From NCBI RefSeq assembly GCF_003245365.1, contig NZ_NBIU01000005.1, positions 1 through 64,000 of the forward strand: a stretch of DNA of 64,000 nucleotides, in the 5' to 3' direction. The stretch comes from Helicobacter valdiviensis. Lineage in GTDB: Bacteria; Campylobacterota; Campylobacteria; Campylobacterales; Helicobacteraceae. Below the pieces are notes generated by a model. It worked only from the letters and a program-made list of their open reading frames with translations. It was not told the origin of the DNA and ran no database searches. The translations under genes were made by a program, and so were the position numbers. Numbering within the stretch: the stretch's first letter is position 1; each line of letters starts with the position of its first letter. This document shows positions 16,998 to 26,829 of the stretch, piece by piece.

Positions 16998-18098
16998 TTA
17001 GGCGTTGTGTGAGGAATTTATATGGATTAAAACTCCTTCTAAAATTGCATCAATATCTCCATCTAAAATATCATTGACATTTGTGTAAGCTAGATTGGAA
17101 CGCAAATCTTTAACTTGTTGGTAGGGCGTTAGCACATAGCTTCTAATTTGATGTCCCCAGCCAATTTCGCTTTTTTCTTGGTTTGAATTTTGCTCTTCTC
17201 TTTTTTGTCTCTCTAGCTCATAAAGTTTGGATTTTAGCATTTTTAGGGCTGTGGCTTTGTTTTTGTGTTGGCTTCTATCATTTTGGCATTGCACAACGAT
17301 TCCAGTGGGTGCGTGGGTAATACGGATTGCTGATTCTGTTTTATTGACATGTTGTCCTCCAGCACCCGAGGCTCGGTAGGTATCTATGCGTAAGTCTTTT
17401 TCTTCAATTTCTATATCAATATTATCATCTACTTCGGGAGTTACCATTACAGAAGCAAAGCTTGTGTGGCGGTTAGCATTTGAATCAAAGGGCGAGATTC
17501 TAACAAGGCGGTGAATCCCATTTTCTACCTTAGCATATCCATAAGCATTTTCACCTTTAATGATGAAACTTGCATCTTTAATCCCTGCTTCATCGCCTTC
17601 TTGATAGTCTAAAAGCTCTACTTTAAATCCCCTTCTTTCTCCCCAACGCAAATACATACGATAAAGCATACTAGCCCAATCTTGCGATTCTGTTCCACCC
17701 GCACCTGGAGTTATGGTAAAAATTGCATTATTAGAATCTAGCTCACCATTTAGCATTACTTCAATTTCTGCATTTCTTATTTCATGTTCTAATGCCCCTG
17801 CTTCTTCAAATAATAAAGCAAGAGTTTCTTCATCATCTTGTGAAATCTCAAAAAGCTCTTTAGCATCATCTAGTGCATTTTTAGCAGAATTGTATTTGCT
17901 AAGTTGTCGCTCAATGCGTTTTTTTTCTTTTTGTAATTCTGCTGCTTTTTTTGCATCTTCCCAAAACTCTTTTTCTTGCTCTTTTGCTTCTATTTCTTCA
18001 AATCTAGTTTGTAATTTTTGCGGTTGCATAATTTTTGTAATATTGTCTTGTTTTGTTTGAAGTTCTTTTAAAAGTTTGCTATATTCGTAATGATCCAA
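16998..18098 (-). CDS. prfB: Peptide chain release factor 2
   Basis: Recognises UGA and UAA stop codons and releases the peptide. The codon-reading tripeptide SPF lies in [15 protein letters not shown]. The catalytic GGQ lies in [12 protein letters not shown], followed by [15 protein letters not shown]. The frame is continuous from a TTG start, so the internal UGA frameshift used in many bacteria to autoregulate prfB is absent. At 366 residues it is full length. It sits 10 bases after mnmH and is probably co-transcribed with it. Confidence 0.95.
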   Translation of the reverse strand: MDHYEYSKLLKELQTKQDNITKIMQPQKLQTRFEEIEAKEQEKEFWEDAKKAAELQKEKKRIERQLSKYNSAKNALDDAKELFEISQDDEETLALLFEEAGALEHEIRNAEIEVMLNGELDSNNAIFTITPGAGGTESQDWASMLYRMYLRWGERRGFKVELLDYQEGDEAGIKDASFIIKGENAYGYAKVENGIHRLVRISPFDSNANRHTSFASVMVTPEVDDNIDIEIEEKDLRIDTYRASGAGGQHVNKTESAIRITHAPTGIVVQCQNDRSQHKNKATALKMLKSKLYELERQKREEQNSNQEKSEIGWGHQIRSYVLTPYQQVKDLRSNLAYTNVNDILDGDIDAILEGVLIHINSSHNA

Positions 18099-18108
18099 AA
18101 GTATTCCT

Positions 18109-19116
18109 TTATTTTAAAGTGTTTGCAAAATTTTGTATTTCTTGCAAGGTATTTTGTGTATTTGTATGTGTGATGCTATACAAATAATTTTCTTTTTTAT
18201 AGACTTTATCATAATATTCTATTAGTAAAATTTCTGCAACTTTTTCTAAGTTGTTTGCATAGAATGCATTTTTTGCTTCTTCCCAAAAACTTTTTTTCAT
18301 AAAAGGTGCAATTTTTTGCATAGAAGTTTCAAAAAATTCTTTGCTAATTTTACCATATTGTTTGATAATGCGTTTTATCCTATCTTCTAGTGGAGAGATA
18401 ATAAGAATTTTTGGAGCTTTATGGTAGGTTTCATAGAGCAAGGTAGGTAAAATCAAGTTTCCTAATTTCTTGCTTTCTCCCTCAACTAACACAAAAGGTG
18501 CATTTTCTAGATTCTTTAATCTTGCAAAAAGAAGATCATAAAAATATTTCATACTAGGCTGTTTCCCTAAAACTCCTCCAAAGCTGGAACCAAAATGCTT
18601 TGCTAAGCTTTCAATATCCAAAGAATTAGCAAAAGAATGGATAATTTCACTCTTGCCACATCCTGTTTGCCCAACAAGTGTAATAAAGCGATGTTTTAAT
18701 GGAGAGCTAAGATAGTTTAGCACTTCTGTGCGGTAAGCTTTATACCCTCCTTCTAATAAAACTACTTGATAGCCAATTCTTTTTAACACTTCATAAAAGG
18801 AATGGCTTCGCATTCCGCCTCTAGCACAATAGATACCAAAAGGCTTGGCAGGACTTAATAAGTCTTTGAGATTTACAAGATGGTTTGCGATGTTTTGACA
18901 CACAAAACTTGCACCCATAGCTTTTGCGTTAAAAGAATTTTGCTTATAGATTGTTCCAATTTGTTCGTATTGACTATCTTGTAAAACAGGATAATTGAGT
19001 GCGTTTGGAATATGTGAATATGCAAATTCTTTAGGGGATCTTACATCAAGGATTAAACTAAGCTCTAAAGAAAGAAATTCAGCAATATTTGCTATTTTTA
19101 TCAAAGAAATCTCCAA
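18109..19116 (-). CDS. mnmH: tRNA 2-selenouridine synthase (SelU/MnmH)
   Basis: Replaces sulfur with selenium at the wobble 2-thiouridine of certain tRNAs, using selenophosphate. The N-terminal rhodanese domain (1-125) has the active-site loop [12 protein letters not shown] near residue 95. A P-loop domain follows with [12 protein letters not shown] near 150. The 335-residue length fits the two-domain family. The start is TTG with GGAG just inside the frame, so the initiation site is less certain than usual. Confidence 0.88.
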   Translation of the reverse strand: MEISLIKIANIAEFLSLELSLILDVRSPKEFAYSHIPNALNYPVLQDSQYEQIGTIYKQNSFNAKAMGASFVCQNIANHLVNLKDLLSPAKPFGIYCARGGMRSHSFYEVLKRIGYQVVLLEGGYKAYRTEVLNYLSSPLKHRFITLVGQTGCGKSEIIHSFANSLDIESLAKHFGSSFGGVLGKQPSMKYFYDLLFARLKNLENAPFVLVEGESKKLGNLILPTLLYETYHKAPKILIISPLEDRIKRIIKQYGKISKEFFETSMQKIAPFMKKSFWEEAKNAFYANNLEKVAEILLIEYYDKVYKKENYLYSITHTNTQNTLQEIQNFANTLK

Positions 19117-19206
19117 AAACTTTTTTAGTCCGCTATTTTAGCAAAATTTTTTAATAAATTTTTTCTTAATTTTTTAAATTAATTTATAAAATTAAGTTTT
19201 GTTTTG

Positions 19207-19212
19207 TATAAT
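19207..19212 (+). promoter_or_regulatory. -10 box for glnK-amtB
   Basis: TATAAT in a very A/T-rich 137-bp gap between divergent mnmH and glnK, followed by a strong AAGGAG site at 19243. No sigma-54 -24/-12 pair is seen, so NtrC-type control is not evident. Confidence 0.5.
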
Positions 19213-19253
19213 AGTAAAAAAGAATTGTATCTAAAAATTTATAAAGGAGAGTT

Positions 19254-19601
19254 ATGGAAAATATTTATAAGCTTGAAATTATTACGCGTTCTGAAAAATT
19301 AAATGTTTTAAAAGAATCTCTTTATGCAAAAGGCATTAAAGGGATGAGTGTAAGTAATGTGATGGGTGCTGGTAATCAAAAGGGTAAAGTAGAAATTTAT
19401 CGCGGAAGCGAAACGACTATTGATTTAATCCCTAAGGTAAAAATAGAGATTTTAGCTAAAGAAAGTATGTTAAATCTTATCATTGAGATTTCTAAAAAAT
19501 GTTTGAATACTGGAAATATGGGTGATGGAAAGATTATTGTGCTTCCAGTTTTAAATGTAATACGCATCCGCACAGGAGAAGAGGGTGAAGATGCTATTTA
19601 A
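19254..19601 (+). CDS. glnK: PII-family nitrogen regulatory protein (GlnK type)
   Basis: Trimeric sensor of ATP, ADP and 2-oxoglutarate that normally docks on AmtB to block ammonium uptake. The T-loop, residues 37-55, reads GAGNQKGKVEIYRGSETT. The usual uridylylated Tyr in RGAEY is replaced by Thr here, so control by GlnD-type uridylylation is unlikely. The B and C loops are TGNMGDGKI and VIRIRTGEEGEDAI. It lies 12 bases before amtB, the classic glnK-amtB pair. Confidence 0.92.
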   Translation: MENIYKLEIITRSEKLNVLKESLYAKGIKGMSVSNVMGAGNQKGKVEIYRGSETTIDLIPKVKIEILAKESMLNLIIEISKKCLNTGNMGDGKIIVLPVLNVIRIRTGEEGEDAI

Positions 19602-19613
19602 TAGGAAGAAAAA

Positions 19614-20894
19614 ATGAAATTTTTACTCATTTTTTTAGGTTTATGTAATTTTGCTTTAGGAAATAATAATGAGTTTTCTAGTAGCGATACAGTATTTTTG
19701 ATTTTTTCTTCTTTATTGGTTATTTTGATGACACCTGCTTTGGGGTTATTTTATGGAGGTATGGTTAGAAAAATCAATGTTTTAAATACATTGGTTGTTT
19801 GTATTGTGGTATTCTCTTTAGTGGCGTTGCAATGGGTTGTGATTGGTTATACATTGGCTTTTGGGGAAGATAATTATGGAATAATTGGCGGATTGAATCA
19901 TATTTTTGCTCTTGGAATGGATGGAAATTATATTGGGGGTGTGCCACAAAAACTTTTTATGTTTTTTCAGATGCTTTTTGCAATAGTGGGTTCGGCAATT
20001 ATTACGGGTGCATTTGTGGAGAGAATGCGTTTTGGTGCACTTTTGATTTTTGTTTTATTTTGGAGTATTTTTGTCTATGATATTTTAGCGCATTGGGTTT
20101 GGGGGGGGGGTGGTTGGCTTATGCAAATAGGCTCACTTGATTTTGCAGGTGGAGGAGTAGTGCATATTGCAGCAGGTGTTGCAGGGCTTGTAGGAGCTAT
20201 TATGGTGGGTAGGCGAAAGGGTGCAAGAGGTATTTTGCCTCATAGTCTTCCTTTATCTTTTATAGGTGCTGTATTTTTGTGGTTAGGTTGGCTTGGTTTT
20301 AATACAGGAAGTGCTTTAAGTGTAAATATGGTAGCTGTAAATGCTTTTATTAATAGTAATTTAGCAGTTGTAGGTGCGGTTTTATCATGGGTTATGATAG
20401 AATGGGCAAAGTTTGGAAAACCAACACTTTTAGGAAGCCTTACAGGAATTATTGCAGGGCTTGTAGCTATTACTCCTGCATGTGGGTATGTAAATGCCAT
20501 TTGTGCGATTTTAATAGGGTTTTTAGCTTCTCCTATTTGTTTTTTTGCAATTAGCACATTAAAAGCAAAGATGGGTTATGATGATACGCTAGACGCTTTT
20601 GGCTTGCATGGAGTTGGAGGTATTTGGGGAGGGATTGCTACAGGGTTATTTGCAAGTAGTGAAGTGAATGGAATTATTAGGCAAGAAGGAATTAAAGAGG
20701 GGCTTTTTTATAGTGGGGATTTTACACTTTTGATGACACAGATTGTGGCAATTATAGCTTGTTTTTTACTCTCTTTACTTGTAAGCTATGGGATTTTAAA
20801 AGTCATTAGTTTTTATACGGTTTTAAGAGTGGAGGATAGTGAAGAGGAAAATGGGCTAGATCAAGCACTGCATGGAGAGAAAGCTTATCGCTAG
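19614..20894 (+). CDS. amtB: Ammonium transporter, with an internal G10 tract
   Basis: Eleven-helix membrane channel for ammonium. Family features include GLFYGGMVRK, the HWVWGGGGWL region, DFAGGGVVHIAAG with one pore His, and DAFGLHGVGGIWGG with the other. The Gly run after HWVW is encoded by ten consecutive G at 20101-20110. The frame is open across it, so this copy is ON. Loss or gain of one G would truncate the protein at about residue 165. The N-terminus may be a signal peptide. The stop overlaps the murB stop on the other strand at CTAG. Confidence 0.93.
   Translation: MKFLLIFLGLCNFALGNNNEFSSSDTVFLIFSSLLVILMTPALGLFYGGMVRKINVLNTLVVCIVVFSLVALQWVVIGYTLAFGEDNYGIIGGLNHIFALGMDGNYIGGVPQKLFMFFQMLFAIVGSAIITGAFVERMRFGALLIFVLFWSIFVYDILAHWVWGGGGWLMQIGSLDFAGGGVVHIAAGVAGLVGAIMVGRRKGARGILPHSLPLSFIGAVFLWLGWLGFNTGSALSVNMVAVNAFINSNLAVVGAVLSWVMIEWAKFGKPTLLGSLTGIIAGLVAITPACGYVNAICAILIGFLASPICFFAISTLKAKMGYDDTLDAFGLHGVGGIWGGIATGLFASSEVNGIIRQEGIKEGLFYSGDFTLLMTQIVAIIACFLLSLLVSYGILKVISFYTVLRVEDSEEENGLDQALHGEKAYR
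20101..20110 (+). repeat. G10 homopolymer in amtB
   Basis: Ten G residues inside the codons for WGGG. Tracts of eight or more G in Campylobacter and Helicobacter are well-known slippage sites causing on/off phase variation. Confidence 0.85.
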
Positions 20895-21712
20895 GAGAAG
20901 ATTTGCACTTCTTCTTCTAAAAGAATATTGTGTTTTTCTTGGACGCATTTTTTTGCAAGTTCTATTAAGTCTAGCACTTCTAAAAAGCTAGAGTCTCCTA
21001 GATTTACTAAAAAATTAGCATGTTTTTGGCTAAACATTAAAGATTTATTTTTGCCAAACTTTTTGCCCTTTAACCCTACGCTTTCAATTAAAAATCCCGC
21101 ATAATTGTTACTTGGATTTTTAAAGCAACTCCCAAAGCTAGGTTCGCTAGGTTGGTTTTGACGCATAGAGGCAAAAAGTGGAGGCAAGTTTTCATCAAAG
21201 CCTTTATCTTTTTTAAAAATTCCTGCAAAAATGAGTGTGTTAATATTGCTTTTGCGGTATTCTAAAGAGAGTTCATCGCTTTTTACAAATTCTAATTGTG
21301 GGTTATTTTTTAAGCATAAAATTCCAAGCAAACTAGACTTAATTTCATATTCCTTTAAACCTGCATTCATTTTAATAATACCGCCTATACAACCTGGAAG
21401 CCCACGCAAAATTTCAAAACCAGCTAAATTATGCTTTTTAGCATAGGAGTAAAGCTTTCCACTTGGTGTTAGTGCTCCTACTTCTAAATACTCCCCACAA
21501 TCTTTAATATAATCAAAATCCTTGCTTAAAATAATGAGATTTTTAGCTTGGGGTGAGATTAGGAGATTATTGGCTTTTCCGATAATATTAAGAGGATTTC
21601 CACTTTGTAAAAGTGTGTAATAATCTTGTGGATTAGAAATCTCATAAACTTCACAAATTCCACCTACTTTTATGCTAGAGTAGGTTTTAAAATCAATATA
21701 TTTTTTTTGCAT
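20891..21712 (-). CDS. murB: UDP-N-acetylenolpyruvoylglucosamine reductase
   Basis: FAD enzyme that makes UDP-MurNAc for peptidoglycan. FAD-binding motifs are IGKANNLLIS and GLPGCIGGIIKMNAG. The catalytic region has SFGSCFKNPSNNYAG, and LEEEVQIF closes the chain. At 273 residues it is the short type. It follows fliQ with no gap, an order also found in other Helicobacter. Its stop shares bases with the amtB stop. Confidence 0.92.
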   Translation of the reverse strand: MQKKYIDFKTYSSIKVGGICEVYEISNPQDYYTLLQSGNPLNIIGKANNLLISPQAKNLIILSKDFDYIKDCGEYLEVGALTPSGKLYSYAKKHNLAGFEILRGLPGCIGGIIKMNAGLKEYEIKSSLLGILCLKNNPQLEFVKSDELSLEYRKSNINTLIFAGIFKKDKGFDENLPPLFASMRQNQPSEPSFGSCFKNPSNNYAGFLIESVGLKGKKFGKNKSLMFSQKHANFLVNLGDSSFLEVLDLIELAKKCVQEKHNILLEEEVQIFS

Positions 21713-21979
21713 TTAAAAGATAAAAGTAGGCATCATATTAAAAATTCGTATGGTGAAGTCCATAAGCATATTTAGCATCCAAGGCATTGTGAAAATAATC
21801 ACAATGATAACTGCTAAGATTTTAGGAACAAAAGTTAAAGTCATTTCATTGATTTGTGTGGTGGCTTGGAAAATACTGATAAGCAAACCCACCACTAAAC
21901 CAACAAGAAGCATAGGAAGCGACAAAATAAGCGTGATTTTATAAGTTTCAATCGCTAAATTCATAAGTTGTGCTTCCAC
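21713..21979 (-). CDS. fliQ: Flagellar export protein FliQ
   Basis: Small inner-membrane component of the flagellar type III export gate. At 88 residues it has two membrane helices (about 12-38 and 48-75) and the family core ITLILSLPMLLVGLVVGLL followed by FQATTQINEMTLTFVPK. The GTG start gives the conserved MEAQLMNLA beginning and has AAGGA upstream. It is the only flagellar gene in this part of the window. Confidence 0.93.
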   Translation of the reverse strand: MEAQLMNLAIETYKITLILSLPMLLVGLVVGLLISIFQATTQINEMTLTFVPKILAVIIVIIFTMPWMLNMLMDFTIRIFNMMPTFIF

Positions 21980-21988
21980 AAATTATCC

Positions 21989-23518
<1,530 letters not shown>

Positions 23519-23522
<4 letters not shown>

Positions 23523-23914
23523 TTGTCTCCTTTTTCTATACTCTTTAAAAATAACATTTCAATTTCTTTTTCTTCTTCTAATTCTTTAATTTTGTATTCT
23601 ATTTTTGCAACTTTACTGATTTTGCCTTTAAATTCTGCCTCTTGTTTATCTAATTCTTTTTCTTTGATTTTTTCTTCTAATTTGGAAATTTTTAATTTTG
23701 ATTCTTTAATAATTTTTTCATCTGTGCAGTATTTTTGATGATTTTTTAATGCGACTTTTAATCCTTCAATTTTGTTTTGTGTATTAGGATAGGATTGTAA
23801 AATTTGAATCTTGTTTTGAATGATTTTGGTTTTTTGATCGCAGAGTTCTCCAGCATTTAGCATAAATGGGATACAAGCTAGGGCGGTTAATAAATATTTA
23901 TGATTTTTTTTCAT
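23519..23914 (-). CDS. DUF1090-like periplasmic protein
   Basis: A 131-residue protein with a signal peptide (LLTALACIPFMLNAGE). A region with two Cys follows (LCDQKTKIIQNKI and HQKYCTDEKI), then a long charged coiled coil (KLEEKIKEKELDKQEAEF). The spacing of the two Cys and the helical repeat match the DUF1090 (YqjC) family as I remember it. The role is unknown. I chose the inner ATG because AAAGGA precedes it and it opens the signal peptide. It overlaps tpiA downstream. Confidence 0.65.
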
Positions 23915-23936
23915 GAATTTTCCTTTTGATATAAAA

Positions 23937-24458
23937 TTATTCTTGATAATATGCATTTAATCTATAAGAGAGTATTAGTTCTCCTTTTTCTTCTTCAATA
24001 TGGATAGGGAAAGAGAAACGCAATTTACCTTCTAAAGTTGAAATTTGACTTAGCGAATCATAGAGTGCGTTAATATCTTTTAGTCTGCCACTTACGATGA
24101 ATTTTTGCACTTTATAAGAGTTTTCTAAAGTGGGTTCCCCATCTTTAACCACATCTACCTGCATAAAGATGGAAGAGAGTTGTTGTTTGATTTTTTGTGC
24201 AGTAGGTTTGTTTTTAAACGCATTTAGTGTAGTTTTGTGGGTTTCTTGATAGCTAAGGAGTGCTTTTTGTGCATTTTCCATTTGGGTATTGATTTGTTTT
24301 AATACAAAAATTTCGCGTCTATAGTTTGCATTATTTTCTTGAAAATCTTTTAAAGAAGGCATTACAACCCCAATAAAAAGCCCTGCTATTAAAAAGAAGT
24401 AGAAAATAAAAAAGAAAGTATTTCTAATCCAGTCAATTTGTGCAAAAAATGCTCTCAT
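23937..24458 (-). CDS. PilO-like inner-membrane protein
   Basis: A 173-residue protein with one N-terminal membrane helix (about 15-36), a coiled coil (40-75) and a periplasmic alpha/beta domain with the PilO-type pattern of a ferredoxin-like fold (YKVQKFIVSGRLKDINALYD). It follows PilN-like and PilM-like genes in the order M-N-O. In type IV pilus and competence machines these three form the inner-membrane platform. Campylobacter cts genes are possible relatives. The assignment is by order and topology, not by strong motifs. Confidence 0.5.
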   Translation of the reverse strand: MRAFFAQIDWIRNTFFFIFYFFLIAGLFIGVVMPSLKDFQENNANYRREIFVLKQINTQMENAQKALLSYQETHKTTLNAFKNKPTAQKIKQQLSSIFMQVDVVKDGEPTLENSYKVQKFIVSGRLKDINALYDSLSQISTLEGKLRFSFPIHIEEEKGELILSYRLNAYYQE

Positions 24459-24460
24459 TT

Positions 24461-24970
24461 TTATTGCTCCCTATTAAGTTTGCTGATGGATACAAAATTA
24501 TACCATCCATTTGGTAATCTATAGAAATCTGCTTTGCTTTGGTGGAAAACAGAACGCAAAGGAACTTCTAATAAAAAAGTATAGATTTGTTTAGAGGGGG
24601 TGGTGCCATAAAGAGTTAATTCTTCCTTATTCATTTCTATTTTTCTTAATGTGATTTGTTCGGGTATCATAGAAAAGAGATTATGCACACTTTCTTCTAG
24701 AAGTGCATTGTGTTTGGCAAGATAGCCTGCAAATTCTACTGTTTTTTGTTCTGTTTCTAAAGATTTTTGATAGCTTTTTATTTGCTCAATAGCTTTTTTT
24801 TGTTCTTGGAGAGTGATTTGTAATTTTGTATTCATAAAATATTCTTGCATTTTTAAAGTGCCTACAAAACCAACAATGATAAAAAGAGTTAAGAAAATAT
24901 AACCCCACCAAATTTTTGTTACTCTTTTAAAAAGTGTTTTAACATTTGGTTTTGTAAAGCTATAGTTCAT
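24461..24970 (-). CDS. PilN-like inner-membrane protein
   Basis: A 169-residue protein with a short basic cytoplasmic N-terminus, one membrane helix (about 22-42) and a coiled coil (55-90). A small beta-rich domain follows (ITLRKIEMNKEELTLYGTT), a pattern typical of PilN/GspL-C domains. It overlaps the PilM-like gene by four bases and is two bases from the PilO-like gene. The three are clearly one translationally coupled unit. Confidence 0.5.
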   Translation of the reverse strand: MNYSFTKPNVKTLFKRVTKIWWGYIFLTLFIIVGFVGTLKMQEYFMNTKLQITLQEQKKAIEQIKSYQKSLETEQKTVEFAGYLAKHNALLEESVHNLFSMIPEQITLRKIEMNKEELTLYGTTPSKQIYTFLLEVPLRSVFHQSKADFYRLPNGWYNFVSISKLNREQ

Positions 24971-26001
24971 GCGAGCCCTTTTGTTTGAAAATATTTAAAA
25001 GATTCATACCCTAAATGTGCCAAAATTTCAGAAACATTGCAAGAGCGAATATTGATATTTAGCATGGTTACATTTTGGATATATTTTAGTGTGTCTTTAT
25101 TGATATCATGAGGGTTGAAGATTACAATTTCATCTACAAATTCACTTTCATAAATTTCATTTGTATAAAACTCATTTAAGGCAAGTTGAATAAACTTTGC
25201 TGCACTGCTAACTCTAGAGAAATCATCAAAATTGCCATGCGTGTTTTGCGTTTCTTCTTCTTTTTCTTGTGGATTTTCACCCTTTAGTTCTTTGATGAGA
25301 TTGTCATCTTCTAAATTTTCTAATTCATCTACTTCATCAATGCCTTTTAATTCATCTTGTAAGTCTTGCTCAACATCTATTTTTTCTAACTCATCTAAAC
25401 CAGATTTAAGATTATTGCTTGTAAGATTGATTTGGCTCTCTATGTCGCTTTCAAGCACATAATAAGCACCAAAAAGCACGCCTTTTCCAAGTTTTGTAAC
25501 AATCATTGTGATATGGGCTTTTTGAAACAATACATAAAGTTTGCAACCTTCTTGAAAAAGCTCTTTGCTTAAGGCATAAAGCACCATAAAAGGAGAGATA
25601 ATAAAATCCACCCCTGTTTTTAAGAAACGACTCTTTGTTTCGCTAATGCCATCTTTGCCTACATAAGCATACCAATGATAGTTTTTTACATATTCTATTT
25701 CCTTGGGATTAATGCCATATTGATGAAAGCCTTCTTCGTTATCCTTGCAAATAGTTCCTTGCACAATTGAAGTTGGCAAGGTGGCAAGATAGATAAAAGG
25801 ATGTTTGATTTTTGTTTTGTTGATAAATCTTACAGCTTGAATGGGAAATTGCCCAGGAGTTGTTTTATAAGATTTTTGGATTGTATCTGTGATTTTGCCA
25901 TTTTTATAATATCTTAGTGTGAGAGTGCAAAGCCTACTATCAATTTCTATGCCTACAATTACTGTATAGAAAAAAGGACGAATAAGTTGGATTAATTTCA
26001 T
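24967..26001 (-). CDS. PilM-like protein of a pilus/competence platform (possible CtsX relative)
   Basis: About 344 residues. The N-terminus has VIVGIEIDSRLCTLTL, like the first strands of the actin-like PilM fold. The middle (about 205-260) is a very acidic linker with many Glu and Asp (EKIDVEQDLQ, EENPQEKEEE-like), and the C-terminal part is alpha/beta. No complete ATP-binding signature is visible, so it may be a degenerate member. The ATG was chosen over an upstream GTG because GGAG is well spaced for it. No secretin, pilin or traffic ATPase gene is nearby. Confidence 0.45.
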   Translation of the reverse strand: MKLIQLIRPFFYTVIVGIEIDSRLCTLTLRYYKNGKITDTIQKSYKTTPGQFPIQAVRFINKTKIKHPFIYLATLPTSIVQGTICKDNEEGFHQYGINPKEIEYVKNYHWYAYVGKDGISETKSRFLKTGVDFIISPFMVLYALSKELFQEGCKLYVLFQKAHITMIVTKLGKGVLFGAYYVLESDIESQINLTSNNLKSGLDELEKIDVEQDLQDELKGIDEVDELENLEDDNLIKELKGENPQEKEEETQNTHGNFDDFSRVSSAAKFIQLALNEFYTNEIYESEFVDEIVIFNPHDINKDTLKYIQNVTMLNINIRSCNVSEILAHLGYESFKYFQTKGLA

Positions 26002-26079
26002 AAGCACTCCAAGCTAAAATCTTTAAGTAATGTTAATTGAAAAACCCTTAAGAATAAAGTAAATTTTTTGGGAAATTCT

Positions 26080-26829
26080 TTAAGGATGCATATCATGTTT
26101 ATCCTTATTATTATGATCCATAGTATGCATCTTGTGGCTGGCATTTGGATTTGTTAAAAACATAATACCTTTTTGTATCATAAAAACCCCAAAAATAATG
26201 ATAGCAAGTGTAGAGAAGATAAGAGCAAATTTTCTTAATGTATTGTTGTTTAGAAGAGAATTTGCCAAAAAGCCCATAATAAATAAAGCAGGAATTGTTC
26301 CAAGTCCAAAAACACCCATAATAACCCCCCCCATTAAAGGAGAAGCAAAGGCAGCTGCACCAAAAAGGTAGCTATATACAAATCCACAAGGTAACAAACC
26401 ATTTAAAATTCCAAGAAAATAAAGGCTTAGTGGAGAGTTTAAAGAAAGGAATTTTTTAAAGCTTTTTTGATACCATTGCCTCTCTTGCACGGAATGTTCT
26501 ATGAGGGTTAGAAACTTAATTTTTCCCAAGAGTGAGAGCGCGGCTAAAATCATCATAACGCCCGCAAGGATAAATAAAGTGGCTCTAAGATATCCATTTA
26601 AAACAAACATCTTACCTAAAAATCCTACTAAGATTCCAAGTAAAATATAGGTGCTTACGCGTCCAAGATTATAGATAAGATGTAAAAAAGCAAGCTCTAT
26701 TTTGCTTTTTTGAATTTTTCCCATTTTAGCACAATAAGCCAAAACAATCCCTCCGCACATTCCAATGCAATGTCCAAAGCTTCCAACTAATGCAATGCTA
26801 AAAAGTGCTATCAAACTAAAATCGCTCAT
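26080..26829 (-). CDS. TauE/SafE-DsbD-like membrane protein with a metal-binding tail
   Basis: A six-helix membrane protein of about 249 residues. The N-terminal helix contains GSFGHCIGMCGGIV, the Cys-containing motif of the DsbD_2 (cytochrome c biogenesis/TauE-SafE) group. A second similar repeat has GLLPCGFVYSYLFGAA. These proteins are linked to copper handling or cytochrome assembly. The C-terminus ends in a His/Met-rich tail (HKMHTMDHNNKDKHDMHP), likely binding copper or nickel. Codons for LMGGVIMG are written with eight G. It overlaps cysS by four bases. Confidence 0.75.
   Translation of the reverse strand: MSDFSLIALFSIALVGSFGHCIGMCGGIVLAYCAKMGKIQKSKIELAFLHLIYNLGRVSTYILLGILVGFLGKMFVLNGYLRATLFILAGVMMILAALSLLGKIKFLTLIEHSVQERQWYQKSFKKFLSLNSPLSLYFLGILNGLLPCGFVYSYLFGAAAFASPLMGGVIMGVFGLGTIPALFIMGFLANSLLNNNTLRKFALIFSTLAIIIFGVFMIQKGIMFLTNPNASHKMHTMDHNNKDKHDMHP
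26325..26332 (-). repeat. G8 homopolymer in the TauE/SafE-like gene
   Basis: Eight C on the plus strand, encoding the Gly-Gly of LMGGVIMG on the minus strand. This is long enough to slip in related species; the frame is open as written. Confidence 0.6.

Noticed and set aside
16998-18098. Programmed frameshift in prfB
   Set aside because: The frame is continuous with no internal TGA.
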